A stretch of 64,000 nucleotides of DNA from the NCBI GenBank assembly GCA_013397075.1, contig VWZS01002822.1, positions 1-64,000 on the forward strand, in the 5' to 3' direction. A program made the position numbers and the translations under genes. Under the pieces are notes generated by a model. It saw only the letters and a list, made by a program, of their open reading frames with translations, ran no database searches and was not told where the DNA came from. The DNA is from Rhabdornis inornatus. Its lineage: Eukaryota; Chordata; Aves; Passeriformes; Rhabdornithidae. This document shows positions 52,901 through 59,896 of this stretch, in pieces (within the stretch, counting starts at the first letter, position 1; each line of letters opens with the position of its first letter).

Positions 52901-55572
52901 AGTAAATTATTTATCACACACAGGCAGTAACTCATGGCGACAGGTTCCCATGCTGTCATGGTTTCATATAGGGAAAGCAACTCCCATACAGAGAACTGAC
53001 ACTGGAAGGCAGGAAACCTCGCTGCGGGATTGTTCCCAAAGCACACACTGCATGGATAGCACTGCCAAGTGTGCCCTCCAATCTAGACTATCCAGTGAGT
53101 TGTCACATTAAATTAGGAAATTCTAACTACAAGCTGTATTAGAAATAATTTTTGAGAACAGTTTCTTTCAACCGTTTCTTACTCTGATCATCCATTTGGC
53201 ACATGTGATCAGCATTGTAATGGGGCTTGAGTTAACAACTGTTCTGAATGTACTTCCATGGTGACTTGCTTTAGGAGGATAACAGAGGCATATGCACCCA
53301 AAAAGACAATTCCAAAAGTCCGTTCCTTGGAGAAGGCTCTGCATCTGTTCTAAGATCCACATCAACATAGATGTCTGCCCTGCTCCAGCAGATGGGCAGC
53401 TGCCATAGTAGTCCATAGCCAGACAGTGTCTGAGGTCAGTGATGAAGAGCTGTTAAAGCACTTTGGAGTCCTGACTATAGGTCAGATTTTAAACTTCCTA
53501 CACTATTTGGTTTATTTCAGCATGAAAGAATAAACTCAAATTTTCTAAGGATCTGAGCTTTAAGAGGACACTTCCTATAAGACGATTGATTTGCCCAGTC
53601 TCCAAAACCTTCTGAAATCCATATCCTAAAATAAAGGATAGGAATTTGTTAAAGTCCAATTCTGAAAAGACCTCTACAAGACCTATCTTATGCAGGAATA
53701 ACAGGGAAACAGGAAAAGAACATCTTCTTGCATATAAATGGGATGGTGAAGATCTGAGTTTTGTTCACCAGGTTTTCATGTGCACACCATGTGACCAGTG
53801 AGTGTCTGGCCATGCCTCTCCTTGTAAAAACAAAAAACAACCTAAAAACAAGCATCCACATAGCCATCTAGCGAAAGACAAGCTCTGTGCTCCTTACAGA
53901 GGGTGCCTAGTGCAGCAGGCAGGCATGTCAGAACCAACCCTACATACCCCATCAGGTCTTCAAAGCTGGCCCTGATCCACAACACCTAAAGGTTTTACAG
54001 TAACATCAAAGCATTTACACTGGGTCTCACTGCTGTCCATGTAAACATTTGATATCTTTCCTGTTAGTGGATTCCTCTGAATCACCTCAGATAACACACT
54101 CTGCACTGGACCAAAAGGAAGCAGGAAAACACTTTTGTTCATTCTGAATTTTTACCTACTGAAGTAATGTTGAGAAATGGACACATCAGCATGGAGGAAA
54201 AGCCACTAACCATACCAAGGACTACTTAGCAAGCAAAATTTCAGCCACACCAGATGTGGTTCAAGGCCAAGTGCACCTGGGTCAGGGCATTCCCAGATGC
54301 AGACTGGGCGGAGAACGGATCAAGATTACTGAACAGACACTTTTATTATTCCTTTTTGTTGTCAGTAATAACAAGATTCATGGAACAACCACTAATTAAA
54401 TTTGGGCTACCAAGACCTCTAGGTGAAAGCTCCATAAAGACACAGACCTTGTGAGATGTTTCAAGCATGAAGTAGTATAATAATTTAATGTTTAAGGTTT
54501 ACTTCCAGAAGTATGAAATACAATGCTTTCTTTGTTGTTGTTTAAGGCTGAATTCCTTTTGTATAGGTATTTTAGTTGGGAGGGGGCAGTGGTGCAATGG
54601 CTCAGTGTGTACAACACCAAAATATCTTCTTTTTCAAAAGACAATCACCATCTATCACATGGACCCGTATCTTCTAAACATTTTGGTTTATGAAGTTAGT
54701 ATCTTCTTGAGGCTTAGCTTCCTTTGTTCCAAACACCTCTCAAGCTCCATGATTTTTGCATCCTCAATTCCCTTGAGGCAAGCACCCGTTACATACATAA
54801 GTGTAATCAATTCTACAAAGCATGAGGCAATGAGAGGAGGGCTCTTGGCAAATTGCCATTACAAAGGGAGACCACATGTCATTTTGCTGATGAAGAACCA
54901 TGAAAACAATTTAAACTCTTTCAAGAAATTTCCTGCAGTTTTTTTTGTAGAATTCAGAAGCCTGGGGAGACCAGAAAAACAGCTTGTGACCAGCTGGAAC
55001 ACTCTTCTTCCTGGCTCCTGTTCCATCATACTTTGAGATCGCCACCTATTTGACTATTAGCTGGCAGTTCTTTGGAAGTACCACAGCCCACATGTGATTG
55101 GCTTAGTTTCTACTTCGTATTTTCAAAATGCATTTGTTCCATATAGGCATTTCCTGTTGCCATACATAGTTCTTACAAAAAATGGAAAACAGACCAGGTT
55201 TAACAGTAAGATATTATTACCGAAAATACTTCTAAAATTTTATCAAAAATATAAATAATATTGTTAAATTCAACTTACGCTTCATAGCTGCATGAGGTAT
55301 AACAACAGGACAAAATATAAAATGACAAGTTAAGTAATTGGTTATTGCTGAATCAATTTCTTCTTGAAGGCTCCTCTAAGTGGTTATCTAACATTGGAAA
55401 ATGAAGATAGTAAAACCTTACCAGCTATACATTACAATGTAAAAGTAGCTGGTTTGCTGTGACTCAAATTAGAACAATAATTTAAAAATATTATACTTCC
55501 TGTGCAATAGCAGCTTATACAATTTCTAGAAGGTCAAAGCCACTTGCCCTGGGGTTTCTGTAGAGGATGCAT
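10724..55572 (-). CDS. FGD3: FGD3, Rho guanine nucleotide exchange factor (18 coding exons, spliced)
   Basis: Seen: 18 exons join in frame (coding exons 55572-55548, 52163-51995, 50914-50317, 43773-43684, 41439-41303, 39975-39819, 35911-35773, 34982-34924, 33377-33231, 32573-32481, 30610-30531, 30139-30109, 29633-29532, 25368-25309, 21070-20948, 18646-18469, 16913-16792, 10948-10724) into 844 residues. Domains: proline-rich 1-40, DSGIDS 180-185, acidic linker about 235-264, DH about 268-455 with LEPVQRIPRYELLLKDY at 407-423, PH1 about 484-585, FYVE 648-695 with eight cysteines and RRHHCKQCG, PH2 about 732-835. Known: FGD proteins are GEFs for Cdc42-type GTPases, linking phosphoinositide membranes to actin; human FGD3 is about 725 residues. 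The identity rests on near-identical stretches such as KIPNRDSGIDSPS and LGGEEDIVNPANELIKEG, which match FGD3 rather than FGD1 or FGD4. Least certain are the start codon and the first exon. Confidence 0.95.
10949..16791 (-). other. FGD3: FGD3 last intron
   Basis: 5.8 kb between the two PH2 exons. Apart from the large palindrome at 14897-15022 I recognise no gene or transposon in it. Short open frames are scattered and lack splice signals. Confidence 0.7.
14897..15022. repeat. Near-perfect palindrome, 60-bp arms
   Basis: Arms 14897-14956 and 14963-15022 are reverse complements at 59 of 60 positions, separated by the 6-bp loop ATTTTA. The single difference is a C/A site in the T-rich part of the left arm. 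RNA from either strand would fold into a long hairpin. Could be a MITE-like element, a recent template-switch inversion or a small-RNA precursor. Confidence 0.95.
16792..16913 (-). CDS. FGD3: FGD3 exon Q: first half of PH2
   Basis: Acceptor ATCCTTGCAG, donor CAG|GTAAGA. The 122 nt encode YLHFFEKGKTWYKMWVTIPK and SEPLVLYLQGSSQ, matching the second PH domain of FGD proteins. Confidence 0.95.
17873..17950 (-). mobile_element. CR1 3' end fragment
   Basis: TCACAGAATCACAGAATGGT followed by GGGACTGTAAAGACCATC and a CCAACCCCCTGC-like stretch, in FGD3 intron sequence between exons P and Q. Confidence 0.85.
18469..18646 (-). CDS. FGD3: FGD3 exon P: second half of the FYVE domain and linker
   Basis: Acceptor TCTGTTACAG, donor CTTT|GTGAGG, chosen because it ends in phase 1 as the next exon needs. 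It encodes VICAKCSEFK and NRVCKECF, supplying Cys673, 676, 692 and 695 of the FYVE domain. A lysine-rich linker (EQKKRLAAEVQSLAKKL) follows. A second GT at GAG|GTACAG would break the frame. Confidence 0.93.
18647..20947 (-). other. FGD3: FGD3 intron between the two FYVE exons
   Basis: 2.3 kb separating the two halves of the FYVE domain. Its only recognised content is the CR1 at 20100-20560; the remainder is AT-rich and unremarkable. Confidence 0.7.
20100..20560 (-). mobile_element. CR1 LINE fragment
   Basis: CACAGAATCACGGAATATGC at the left, then CR1-type sequence through GTTCCAGTGCCTGACCACTC and GGGGGAAGAACCTCTTTC, ending in CTCCTTTGGATGCTCTCT. Confidence 0.88.
20948..21070 (-). CDS. FGD3: FGD3 exon O: first half of the FYVE zinc finger
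   Basis: Acceptor TTAATTTCAG, donor GCA|GTAAGT. The 123 nt encode a basic stretch, then CKSC (Cys648, Cys651) and RRHHCKQCG (661-669), the phosphoinositide-binding and zinc-binding FYVE core. The N-terminal WxxD motif of classical PI3P-binding FYVE domains is absent, as in human FGD3. Confidence 0.97.
21765..21930 (+). mobile_element. CR1 3' fragment
   Basis: Forward CR1: GGAGGTGTTCAAGGCCAGGT to CCACTCCATGATTCTATGAT. Confidence 0.9.
22780..22985 (-). mobile_element. CR1 3' fragment
   Basis: GAGAATCACGCAGTCCCAGA at its left, then AATGGTTTGGGGTGGAAGCG and CCACTGCCAGGGATCCAGGG. Confidence 0.85.
24951..24998. repeat. 20-bp tandem repeat, 2.4 copies
   Basis: Unit GCTTTAAGAAGTCTGTGCAT at 24951-24970 and 24971-24990, with a partial third copy. 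The two full units are identical. Confidence 0.95.
25309..25368 (-). CDS. FGD3: FGD3 exon N: PH1-FYVE linker
   Basis: Acceptor TTCTCCTCAG, donor GGG|GTGAGT. The 60 nt encode 20 residues rich in Ser, Gly and Ala. Phase 0 on both sides, so it could be skipped without a frameshift. Only weakly conserved with mammals; accepted because of strong splice sites, correct phase and position. Confidence 0.8.
25571..25665 (-). mobile_element. CR1 3' end fragment
   Basis: TCACAGAATCATAGAATGGT then AAGGGACCTTAAAGCTCATC and AGCAGGGACACCTTCCACTA. Confidence 0.9.
25987..26130. repeat. Perfect 17-bp hairpin leading into an AT-rich microsatellite
   Basis: Arms 25987-26003 and 26010-26026 (TACATATACATCTCTAT and its complement) flank TTAATT; an irregular TATA/TATC tract follows to about 26130. 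Confidence 0.85.
29532..29633 (-). CDS. FGD3: FGD3 exon M: PH1 C-terminal helix and linker
   Basis: Acceptor TTTTGTCTCAG, donor TCA|GTAAGT. The 102 nt encode VIQATIEKHKQNSETFRAF and a serine/glutamate-rich tail, nearly identical to human FGD3 in its first half. Confidence 0.96.
30109..30139 (-). CDS. FGD3: FGD3 exon L: 31-nt micro-exon closing PH1
   Basis: Acceptor GTTTTAACAG, donor CAT|GTTAGT. It completes an arginine and adds TEEEKREWIH, matching human TEEEKKEWIQ. It contains Trp573, the invariant tryptophan of the PH C-terminal helix, so skipping it would break PH1 and shift the frame. Confidence 0.93.
30531..30610 (-). CDS. FGD3: FGD3 exon K: PH1 domain
   Basis: Acceptor CTTTTTACAG, donor CCAG|GTATGG. 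The 80 nt encode VQEIAKQNVAHTFSITGKKR and SLELQA, with two bases carried into the micro-exon that follows. Confidence 0.94.
31190..31878 (+). mobile_element. Solo LTR-like element
   Basis: GC-rich left half, pyrimidine tract, AATAAA at 31724-31729 and an end reading AAACCGGTTTGTAACA. This is the order expected in a retroviral LTR. The left end is approximate. It lies in the FGD3 intron between exons J and K, antisense to the gene. Confidence 0.6.
31908..32345 (-). mobile_element. CR1 LINE fragment
   Basis: ATAGAATCATAGAATCATTA at the left end; CR1 body through CCCTAATATCCAGCCTAAAT and TCTCTGGACACACTCTAGCA. Confidence 0.92.
32481..32573 (-). CDS. FGD3: FGD3 exon J: PH1 domain
   Basis: Acceptor CTCATTGCAG, donor CAG|GTTTGC (weak at +4 to +6). 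The 93 nt encode FNSMVLYCVPKLRLIGQKF and SVREKMDIAGLQ, beta-strands of the first PH domain. Confidence 0.95.
32574..33062 (-). other. FGD3: FGD3 intron I-J, unique part
   Basis: About 490 bp of intron with overlapping open frames on both strands (32692-33024 plus, 32754-33074 minus). No domain or splice structure recognised; judged chance. Confidence 0.5.
33063..33205 (-). mobile_element. CR1 3' fragment beside the exon I donor
   Basis: CACAGAATCATAGATTCAAA then GGTTTGGGTTGGAAGGGACC and CCCATCCAACCTAAGCACAA. It ends about 25 bp from the splice donor at 33230. Confidence 0.92.
33231..33377 (-). CDS. FGD3: FGD3 exon I: DH-PH linker and start of PH1
   Basis: Acceptor ACCTGTAG, donor CTG|GTGAGT. 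The 147 nt encode residues 459-507, including KLLEVYERLGGEEDIVNPAN and ELIKEGHIQKLSAKNG, almost identical to human FGD3. A CR1 fragment lies about 25 bp beyond its donor. Confidence 0.97.
33669..33720 (-). mobile_element. CR1 3' end remnant
   Basis: ATCATAGAATCATTAAGGTT then AGATCTCTAAGATCAT. Confidence 0.8.
34924..34982 (-). CDS. FGD3: FGD3 exon H: end of the DH domain
   Basis: Acceptor TTATTGCAG, donor ATG|GTGAGT. The 59 nt encode SLELISTAANHSNAAIRKM, matching the last DH helix of FGD3. The junction codon reads lysine where human FGD3 has arginine. Confidence 0.94.
35773..35911 (-). CDS. FGD3: FGD3 exon G: DH domain core
   Basis: Acceptor TCCATTACAG, donor AAA|GTACAT. The 139 nt encode KQEVCGNLTLQHHM then LEPVQRIPRYELLLKDY, the most conserved DH helix (conserved region 3) and the best fingerprint of RhoGEF function here. 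One base carries over to the next exon. Confidence 0.96.
36040..36740 (-). mobile_element. CR1 LINE fragment, about 700 bp (longest here)
   Basis: AGTCATTAGGTTGGAAGAGA at the 3' end; minus-strand translation includes GRFRLDIRENFLTERF, a CR1 ORF2 end. The 5' part is GC-rich. It accounts for the long open frames at 36033-36897. Confidence 0.92.
37680..38327 (-). other. Unexplained 215-codon open frame in FGD3 intron
   Basis: Longest open frame in the window not explained by FGD3 or CR1. It is Cys-, Leu- and Pro-rich with a hydrophobic stretch (SFLTLFLPAPILLPLRA). The complementary strand is also open for 133 codons. No family recognised, and an overlapping open frame on both strands suggests base composition rather than a gene. 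Might be old LTR sequence. Confidence 0.2.
38452..38452. other. Ambiguous base (n)
   Basis: Single unresolved base in a GC-richer intronic stretch; local length may be uncertain. Confidence 0.99.
38882..39115 (-). mobile_element. CR1 3' fragment
   Basis: CACAGAATCATGGAATGGTT, GGGTTGGAAGGGACCTTGAA, then a diverged body to CTGTTAGTTTAAAGCC. Confidence 0.92.
39245..39783 (+). mobile_element. Solo LTR-like element beside the exon F donor
   Basis: Begins about TGTCATGAACTGAG and ends CCTAAACCATTGCA. The internal part reads CCAGTAAATTGTTCTTATCT then a GA-rich tail, a layout I associate with avian ERVL LTRs. It stops about 35 bp from the donor at 39818, antisense to FGD3. Left end approximate. Confidence 0.6.
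39819..39975 (-). CDS. FGD3: FGD3 exon F: DH domain
   Basis: Acceptor TTTACCATAG, donor CAG|GTATGT. The 157 nt encode NPRLGDILQKLAPFLKMYGE and the following YVKNFDRAMDIV, a hallmark FGD DH segment. An LTR-like element ends only about 35 bp from this donor. Confidence 0.95.
40859..40920 (-). mobile_element. CR1 3' end fragment
   Basis: ACAGAATCACAAAATCATTA then GGGTTGGAAAAGACCTCTAA. Confidence 0.88.
41303..41439 (-). CDS. FGD3: FGD3 exon E: DH domain
   Basis: Acceptor CTTCTGCAG, donor ATG|GTAGGT. The 137 nt encode VFCTKL through IFSNISSIYCFHGQF and LLPELKTRITQE, a DH segment closely similar to human FGD3. It ends with two bases of the tryptophan codon completed in the next exon. Confidence 0.95.
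42404..42404. other. Ambiguous base (n)
   Basis: Single unresolved base where AT-rich sequence abruptly becomes GC-rich, 44 bp before a G-quadruplex-capable run. Confidence 0.99.
42448..42477 (-). other. Potential G-quadruplex motif
   Basis: On the minus strand four G runs (3, 4, 6 and 8 G) are separated by short loops, meeting the usual G3+ pattern with loops of 1-7 bases. It lies on the FGD3 sense strand within an intron. Confidence 0.7.
43684..43773 (-). CDS. FGD3: FGD3 exon D: start of the DH domain
   Basis: Acceptor TTTTTCAG, donor CAG|GTAATT. The 90 nt encode residues 265-294. It carries the first conserved DH block, ELLHTEEAYVRRLHLLDQ, which forms part of the GTPase contact surface in Dbl-family exchange factors. 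Phase 0 at both ends. Confidence 0.95.
48140..48386 (+). mobile_element. CR1 3' fragment
   Basis: GAGGTTTAGATTGGATATTA, GAGGCTGCCCAGGGAAGTGA, and the end GGATTCTGTGATTTTATG. Confidence 0.92.
48962..49023 (+). mobile_element. CR1 3' end remnant
   Basis: GAGTTGGACTTTGATGATTG then AATTCTGTGATTCTATGG. Confidence 0.85.
50317..50914 (-). CDS. FGD3: FGD3 exon C: large N-terminal exon with degron and acidic linker
   Basis: Acceptor CACCCACAG before 50914, donor AAG|GTAAGG after 50317. It encodes residues 65-264. The methionine at 50865 (residue 82, MEPG) lines up with the annotated start of mammalian FGD3 (MESG), but the frame is open upstream and continuous with exon B. It contains KIPNRDSGIDSPS, nearly identical to human FGD3, then a Ser/Asp/Glu-rich segment (DEDSDIDEGSSEEQE). 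The open frame continues past the donor to 50140; that tail is intronic. Confidence 0.95.
50554..50571 (-). other. FGD3: DSGIDS phosphodegron codons in FGD3
   Basis: Seen: codons for DSGIDS, residues 180-185. Known: DSGxxS is the beta-TrCP (SCF-FWD1) recognition motif when both serines are phosphorylated, and FGD1 and FGD3 have been reported to be degraded through it. Conservation in this bird implies the same turnover control. Confidence 0.8.
51995..52163 (-). CDS. FGD3: FGD3 exon B: proline-rich N-terminal region
   Basis: Acceptor TCTTTAG before 52163 and donor GTAAAT after 51995. The 169 nt give residues 9-65: PPKP, PAPSRPLPADP and then a predicted helical piece ending VNTLIEKFENI. The exon ends with two bases (AG) that join the G opening the next exon to make arginine. 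Proline-rich FGD N-termini bind SH3 proteins in FGD1; that role here is inferred. Confidence 0.85.
52164..55547 (-). other. FGD3: FGD3 first recognised intron (GC-AG)
   Basis: 3.4 kb between exons A and B. No repeats recognised. A 182-codon plus-strand open frame at 54488-55036 has no recognisable homology and no supporting splice sites; judged probable chance. Confidence 0.6.
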
Positions 55573-55718
55573 TTTGGCCAGTGCAGTTTTGGTTTTGGGC
55601 TTCCTTCCAGCCTGATGGAGACATTGCGCTGAGTTGATGTGCTGCAGTTCCCCACATGCTTCCAACACGGAACTGGAGTCAATGTGACACTTGATTTGAA
55701 ACGGAGAACAAGGGCAAC
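55548..55718 (-). CDS. FGD3: FGD3 exon A: 5' exon with proposed start codon and GC donor
   Basis: A strong acceptor (pyrimidine tract then CCCTCAG) precedes base 55718. The proposed start is ATG at 55572, with A at -3, giving MHPLQKPQ plus one base. The donor is read as G|GCAAGT at 55548/55547, a GC-type site. It is the only nearby junction I found that keeps frame with the next exon and it creates KPQVPPKP across the splice, an SH3-ligand-like motif fitting FGD N-termini. The same frame has no stop back to 55718, so coding could begin further upstream; 55573-55718 is then either 5' UTR or extra coding sequence. Confidence 0.6.
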
Positions 55719-58700
55719 CTGAGGGAAGGAAGGAAAGAAGTCAGTATTTATTTTGTTCTATTGATCCTGAAGAAAATTTGTGCTACTTCCGGAAGTATAT
55801 CATTCATCCAAATTCCTGAGGAAGGGAAGAGGGGAAGGAGAGGGGTGAGCCATTCGCTCATAAGTTATCACAACCTTAATAATCCTGTTAAACTGCCTGA
55901 CTGATTAGAAAGGCAGAAATTCAGCAATCCTGTCTTTAATTAATTGTTTACTTCTTTACCATAGATACCCAAAATAATAGAGAAAATATAAAAGTTAAAA
56001 ACCATGTCAAAAGGATTTCTCTGAACAGAAATACAAGTCCTGTAGCATATAACGTTATGGTATTTGATAAAGTACAACTGTATTAAGAAGATTCAGAAAT
56101 ACATTCTATGTGGTGCGAACAGTACAAGTGCCATTTCTTCAGATTTAATCACTCGCATTGCATTTTATCCCTAGTTATTAATCCTCCTTATATAAAATAT
56201 TAACATGCCTGCAAAAGGCTCCAGTGTAGAAGATGACATTAAGATACAATCCAGTGTCAACACGGAGAAAGAAGTGACTAATATGATTGCTGGTCTTTAG
56301 TTTTACATTCTTGATTCACTTGTGTGAAGACTCAGAATACAAACCATCGTGGACCCTGCAGTATTTGATTTGGAGTTTTTTGGACCTGTGGCAAGCCTAC
56401 ATAAAGCCCTCACATCAGCTTTTCTAGTGTGTCATGAGAAGGTTAAAAAAAGTTTAAAAAGGAATGTGGTTTAAAGTTGCTGCATATGAACATATAAATA
56501 TATAGGGTTCTGGCAGTACTCGGAAATGAAAAATACATCAAATTTAGAAATTTGAACATAAATGCACTAAAAAAGGGCAAAGAAAATATGACAAACATTC
56601 TTTCCCTATTACTGTTTTGAAATGGACTAGCTGAATTTACCAGAATCTTGCGAGAGCAGAGGGTGGCCTGCATAACATAGAAAGCCATGCATCACATGGC
56701 TTTAGCTTCAAAAATGCAACTTACTTTCAGCTGGACTCCTATTAAGATCAAAAACCTGAAATGAAAAGCACTCTTATTCACATCAACTAAATTATCTTGG
56801 ATTTATATTAATTATATTAACTCAGGATGTGACCTTTTGAATAAAGCCCCTGGAGTCTGAGCCATGGACACTGCAGATTTTGTTATCAAAAATAGTTTCA
56901 GATGGCACAAATCTACTTGCTGATCTCTGCCACCCAAATATATAACCCCTGAATTCCCCATGTACGGCTGCCAGTTGTTGCTGTTTGAAGCTTCATTAGT
57001 ACTTCTACCACAAAAATCTTCTTTTCAGCAGATTTGAGACCAGCTATTAATATATCCTTCCAGCTAAAACCAGGAAATTATAAGTACTAGGTTCTATTCA
57101 AATACAAGTTCATTTAACAGAAAAACAGTGAAAACAGAGAAGATTACTAGAGCAGATTAATAGATTACTGTGAACACATCATCACTGACAGAATTTATGC
57201 TGATGGCTCAGCTCTGGGTACCAAAAACTCCCTGTGACAGCAGCAGTGCTGTCACAGGCCAGCTTTTAGGGGGAAGGGCTAGGACTTCTTCCTTATGAAC
57301 AGTAGCTCAACACAGCTAGAAATTAAAATAGTGCACAAGGGAAAAGCCTGAATTCGAGAAAATTAAAAGGGTAGCATGCAGAAAACAGAGCCCAGTGTGT
57401 CAGCAGGTATTCACCAGTGTGTGACTGGAATGCAGTCTAGTAATGCATTTTCTTAAAAATTGCTTCAGTGATCCAGTTCCTCAATGGACAAATCTCTGCA
57501 CCTGCCACAGCTCTAGAAAATATGAGAAGACCCCTCTAACCCATGCTGTGTTGTCTGATGATACAAGCATGGCACTGGTTTCAGTTCTGGCAAAGCACCA
57601 AAGTCCTGGTAGATGCCAGACATGTCCACAGTCCCCCACAGCAGCTGAAGGAGAGGAGCCACAGCTTCTCCTGCCCTTCAGGCACCACATCCCTAGAGGA
57701 TCCCCAACCGGACATCCTAAGCTGAGCCCAGCTACCCCATGCTGACTTGGGATAAAGTACCAGTTACCGTAAGCATTTCCCATTCTTCTTCAACCACTGC
57801 CACAAGAAAAGGTCTATCCTGTTGGTATAGTTTTGTGAAGTTTCAAAAGGAATTAAAACCCAATTCCTTTTTCTTTCCTCCTGGGATTCATTGCTGTGAG
57901 GCACCTTACTTTTCTTACTAAAATCAAAAGCTAGTGGTTCCTTCACTGCTTTCAAATGTGTGGCACCACCAGATACCCCTTTTGTCTAGGCAAGAACTTC
58001 TTATGAGCTACTTATGGTACTGCAAAGTAGGGTGTTTTGACCCTTATCTTATAAATTCACACATAAATTCTTCCTCTTATGCCTGCTTTATTAACTCCAG
58101 CATTTTCCTCAAACTCACTTAAAGCTCACCTCTTCCTCCTGGTCTATAGCCCAGCTGAGACCTCAGCACGGGTGTAAGGCAGTGTGTGCTGGGGCTGTAC
58201 AGCCCTGCTATAGAACCCAGCTCAGCAACACTGACAACAATTAGCTTACATTTTTCTGTCATTCCAAAACATAAAATTCAGCAAAAACAGTGACAGCAAA
58301 GTTATCGTCATAAGCTTTCAGAAATAGATGCAATCAAGCAAACATTATGTTCCAAATTAAGCAAGAATCTGGCATGGACTGCAATTGCCCCCCAAAAGAG
58401 AGGCATATCACTTACTTGTGCTTGAGCAGAGACTCACACATTTTTTCTTACTTGCTTAAGCTGTAAGACAACCAAAAAGAAGAAAGAACTGCTGCAGCTT
58501 TCATTTCATGGGTTAAATGCCATGTTCACAGGAACTGGCCTCCCCCAGCTCACTTCCGACCACCACTGCGGATGGTGAGTCAAAGTATGTAAGTGTGGCA
58601 AATGCCCATGACGGAGCTTTGCTAAGCACAAGTCACAGGAGATTACTGCTGGGTTTGAGTTCCAAACCATCTGAAAGGCAATACAAAGGATGCAGATGGT

Positions 58701-58740
58701 TTAGAAACCTGAATCTTCTGAAATAAAAAAGAGAAACCTA
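55719..58740. other. Upstream of the first recognised FGD3 exon
   Basis: No exon or CpG island recognised. The acceptor at 55719 implies at least one further upstream FGD3 exon, here or beyond the window. Confidence 0.5.
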
Positions 58741-58741
58741 G

Positions 58742-59040
58742 ATCGTGGAATCCTAGATTCTCAGAATGGTTTGGAGTGGAAGGCATCTTAAACAAAAACC
58801 ATCTTGTTCCAACCCCCTTCCACTAGACCAGGTTGCTCAGAGTCCCATCCAACCTGGTCTTGGACACTTCCGAGGATGGAACAGCCAGAGCTTCTCTGGC
58901 CAACCTGTGCCCAGACCTCACCAACCTCACAGAGAATAATTTCTTCCTAAGATCCAACCTAAACTGAAGCTCTTTTAGTTTGAAGCCATTTCCCCTTATT
59001 CTATCACTACATACCCTCACAAAAAGTCCCTCTCCAGCTC
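58742..59040 (-). mobile_element. CR1 LINE fragment
   Basis: TCGTGGAATCCTAGATTCTC, then AACCTGGTCTTGGACACTTC and TAATTTCTTCCTAAGATCCA. Confidence 0.88.
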
Positions 59041-59896
59041 TCTTGTAGGCTCCTTCATATTTTTATAGAGCTTTTTGCTTAGATATAATTTGATATCAAT
59101 GCAAGAACAGTCAGTAACAGCAGTAATGTCATGAAAACGAACAAAAACACAGTTCTCAGCACACAAACCCTCTGTCTGCTTCACAGTCTGAAAAGGGAAA
59201 TGAGGGGCCACAAAAGGTGGCAATAATGAGAGGCCACAAAAGTAATAATAAATGCATTTCTACCATCATGGGATGGAGCTTGCTAAAAGATTTACATCAA
59301 ATGTCTTGAAAATATTCAAAGCTTCTTCTTCCCCTATCCTGCTCTCCCATCAGAATCTACATGGGAAATGATAAAGACTGAAGCAAAATCTAAAATGTTT
59401 GAATGAATGCTGCATTTCAGGGCAGACTCCATCTCTGAGGAGGCACAGAGGAGCTGCTGCTTTGGGTTCCTACAAAAAACACAATGCTGAAAAACCCTGC
59501 CAAATTGCTCAGTCTGAACAGGGCTGCCAGAAATTTCGTATATTCAGTTCACCTCACACCATCACAGAAATACAGACACAAAAAAAAATGTTTTTCACAA
59601 AAAGAATCACAAAGAATTGCTAAAATCAACAAATTTGTGCATGGAAAGCACAAGAAGGACCAATAGTTTCCCGAGACCTACAGTGCTAGTATTTGGAATT
59701 TTGAGATTTCATGTATTTTTATCCTGTTCTGACTAATTTAAACTGCCTTAGATAAGGATGCTTTCTCTAACAGATGTTTCATAGCATCTTGAGTGTCACT
59801 ACTGAACATCATTGTTCTTGTATCTTCCATAAACCTGCACCAAAATATCCCACCTTTATTCTCATTAGATTCTCCTAAGGTACATTCCTGCAAGCT

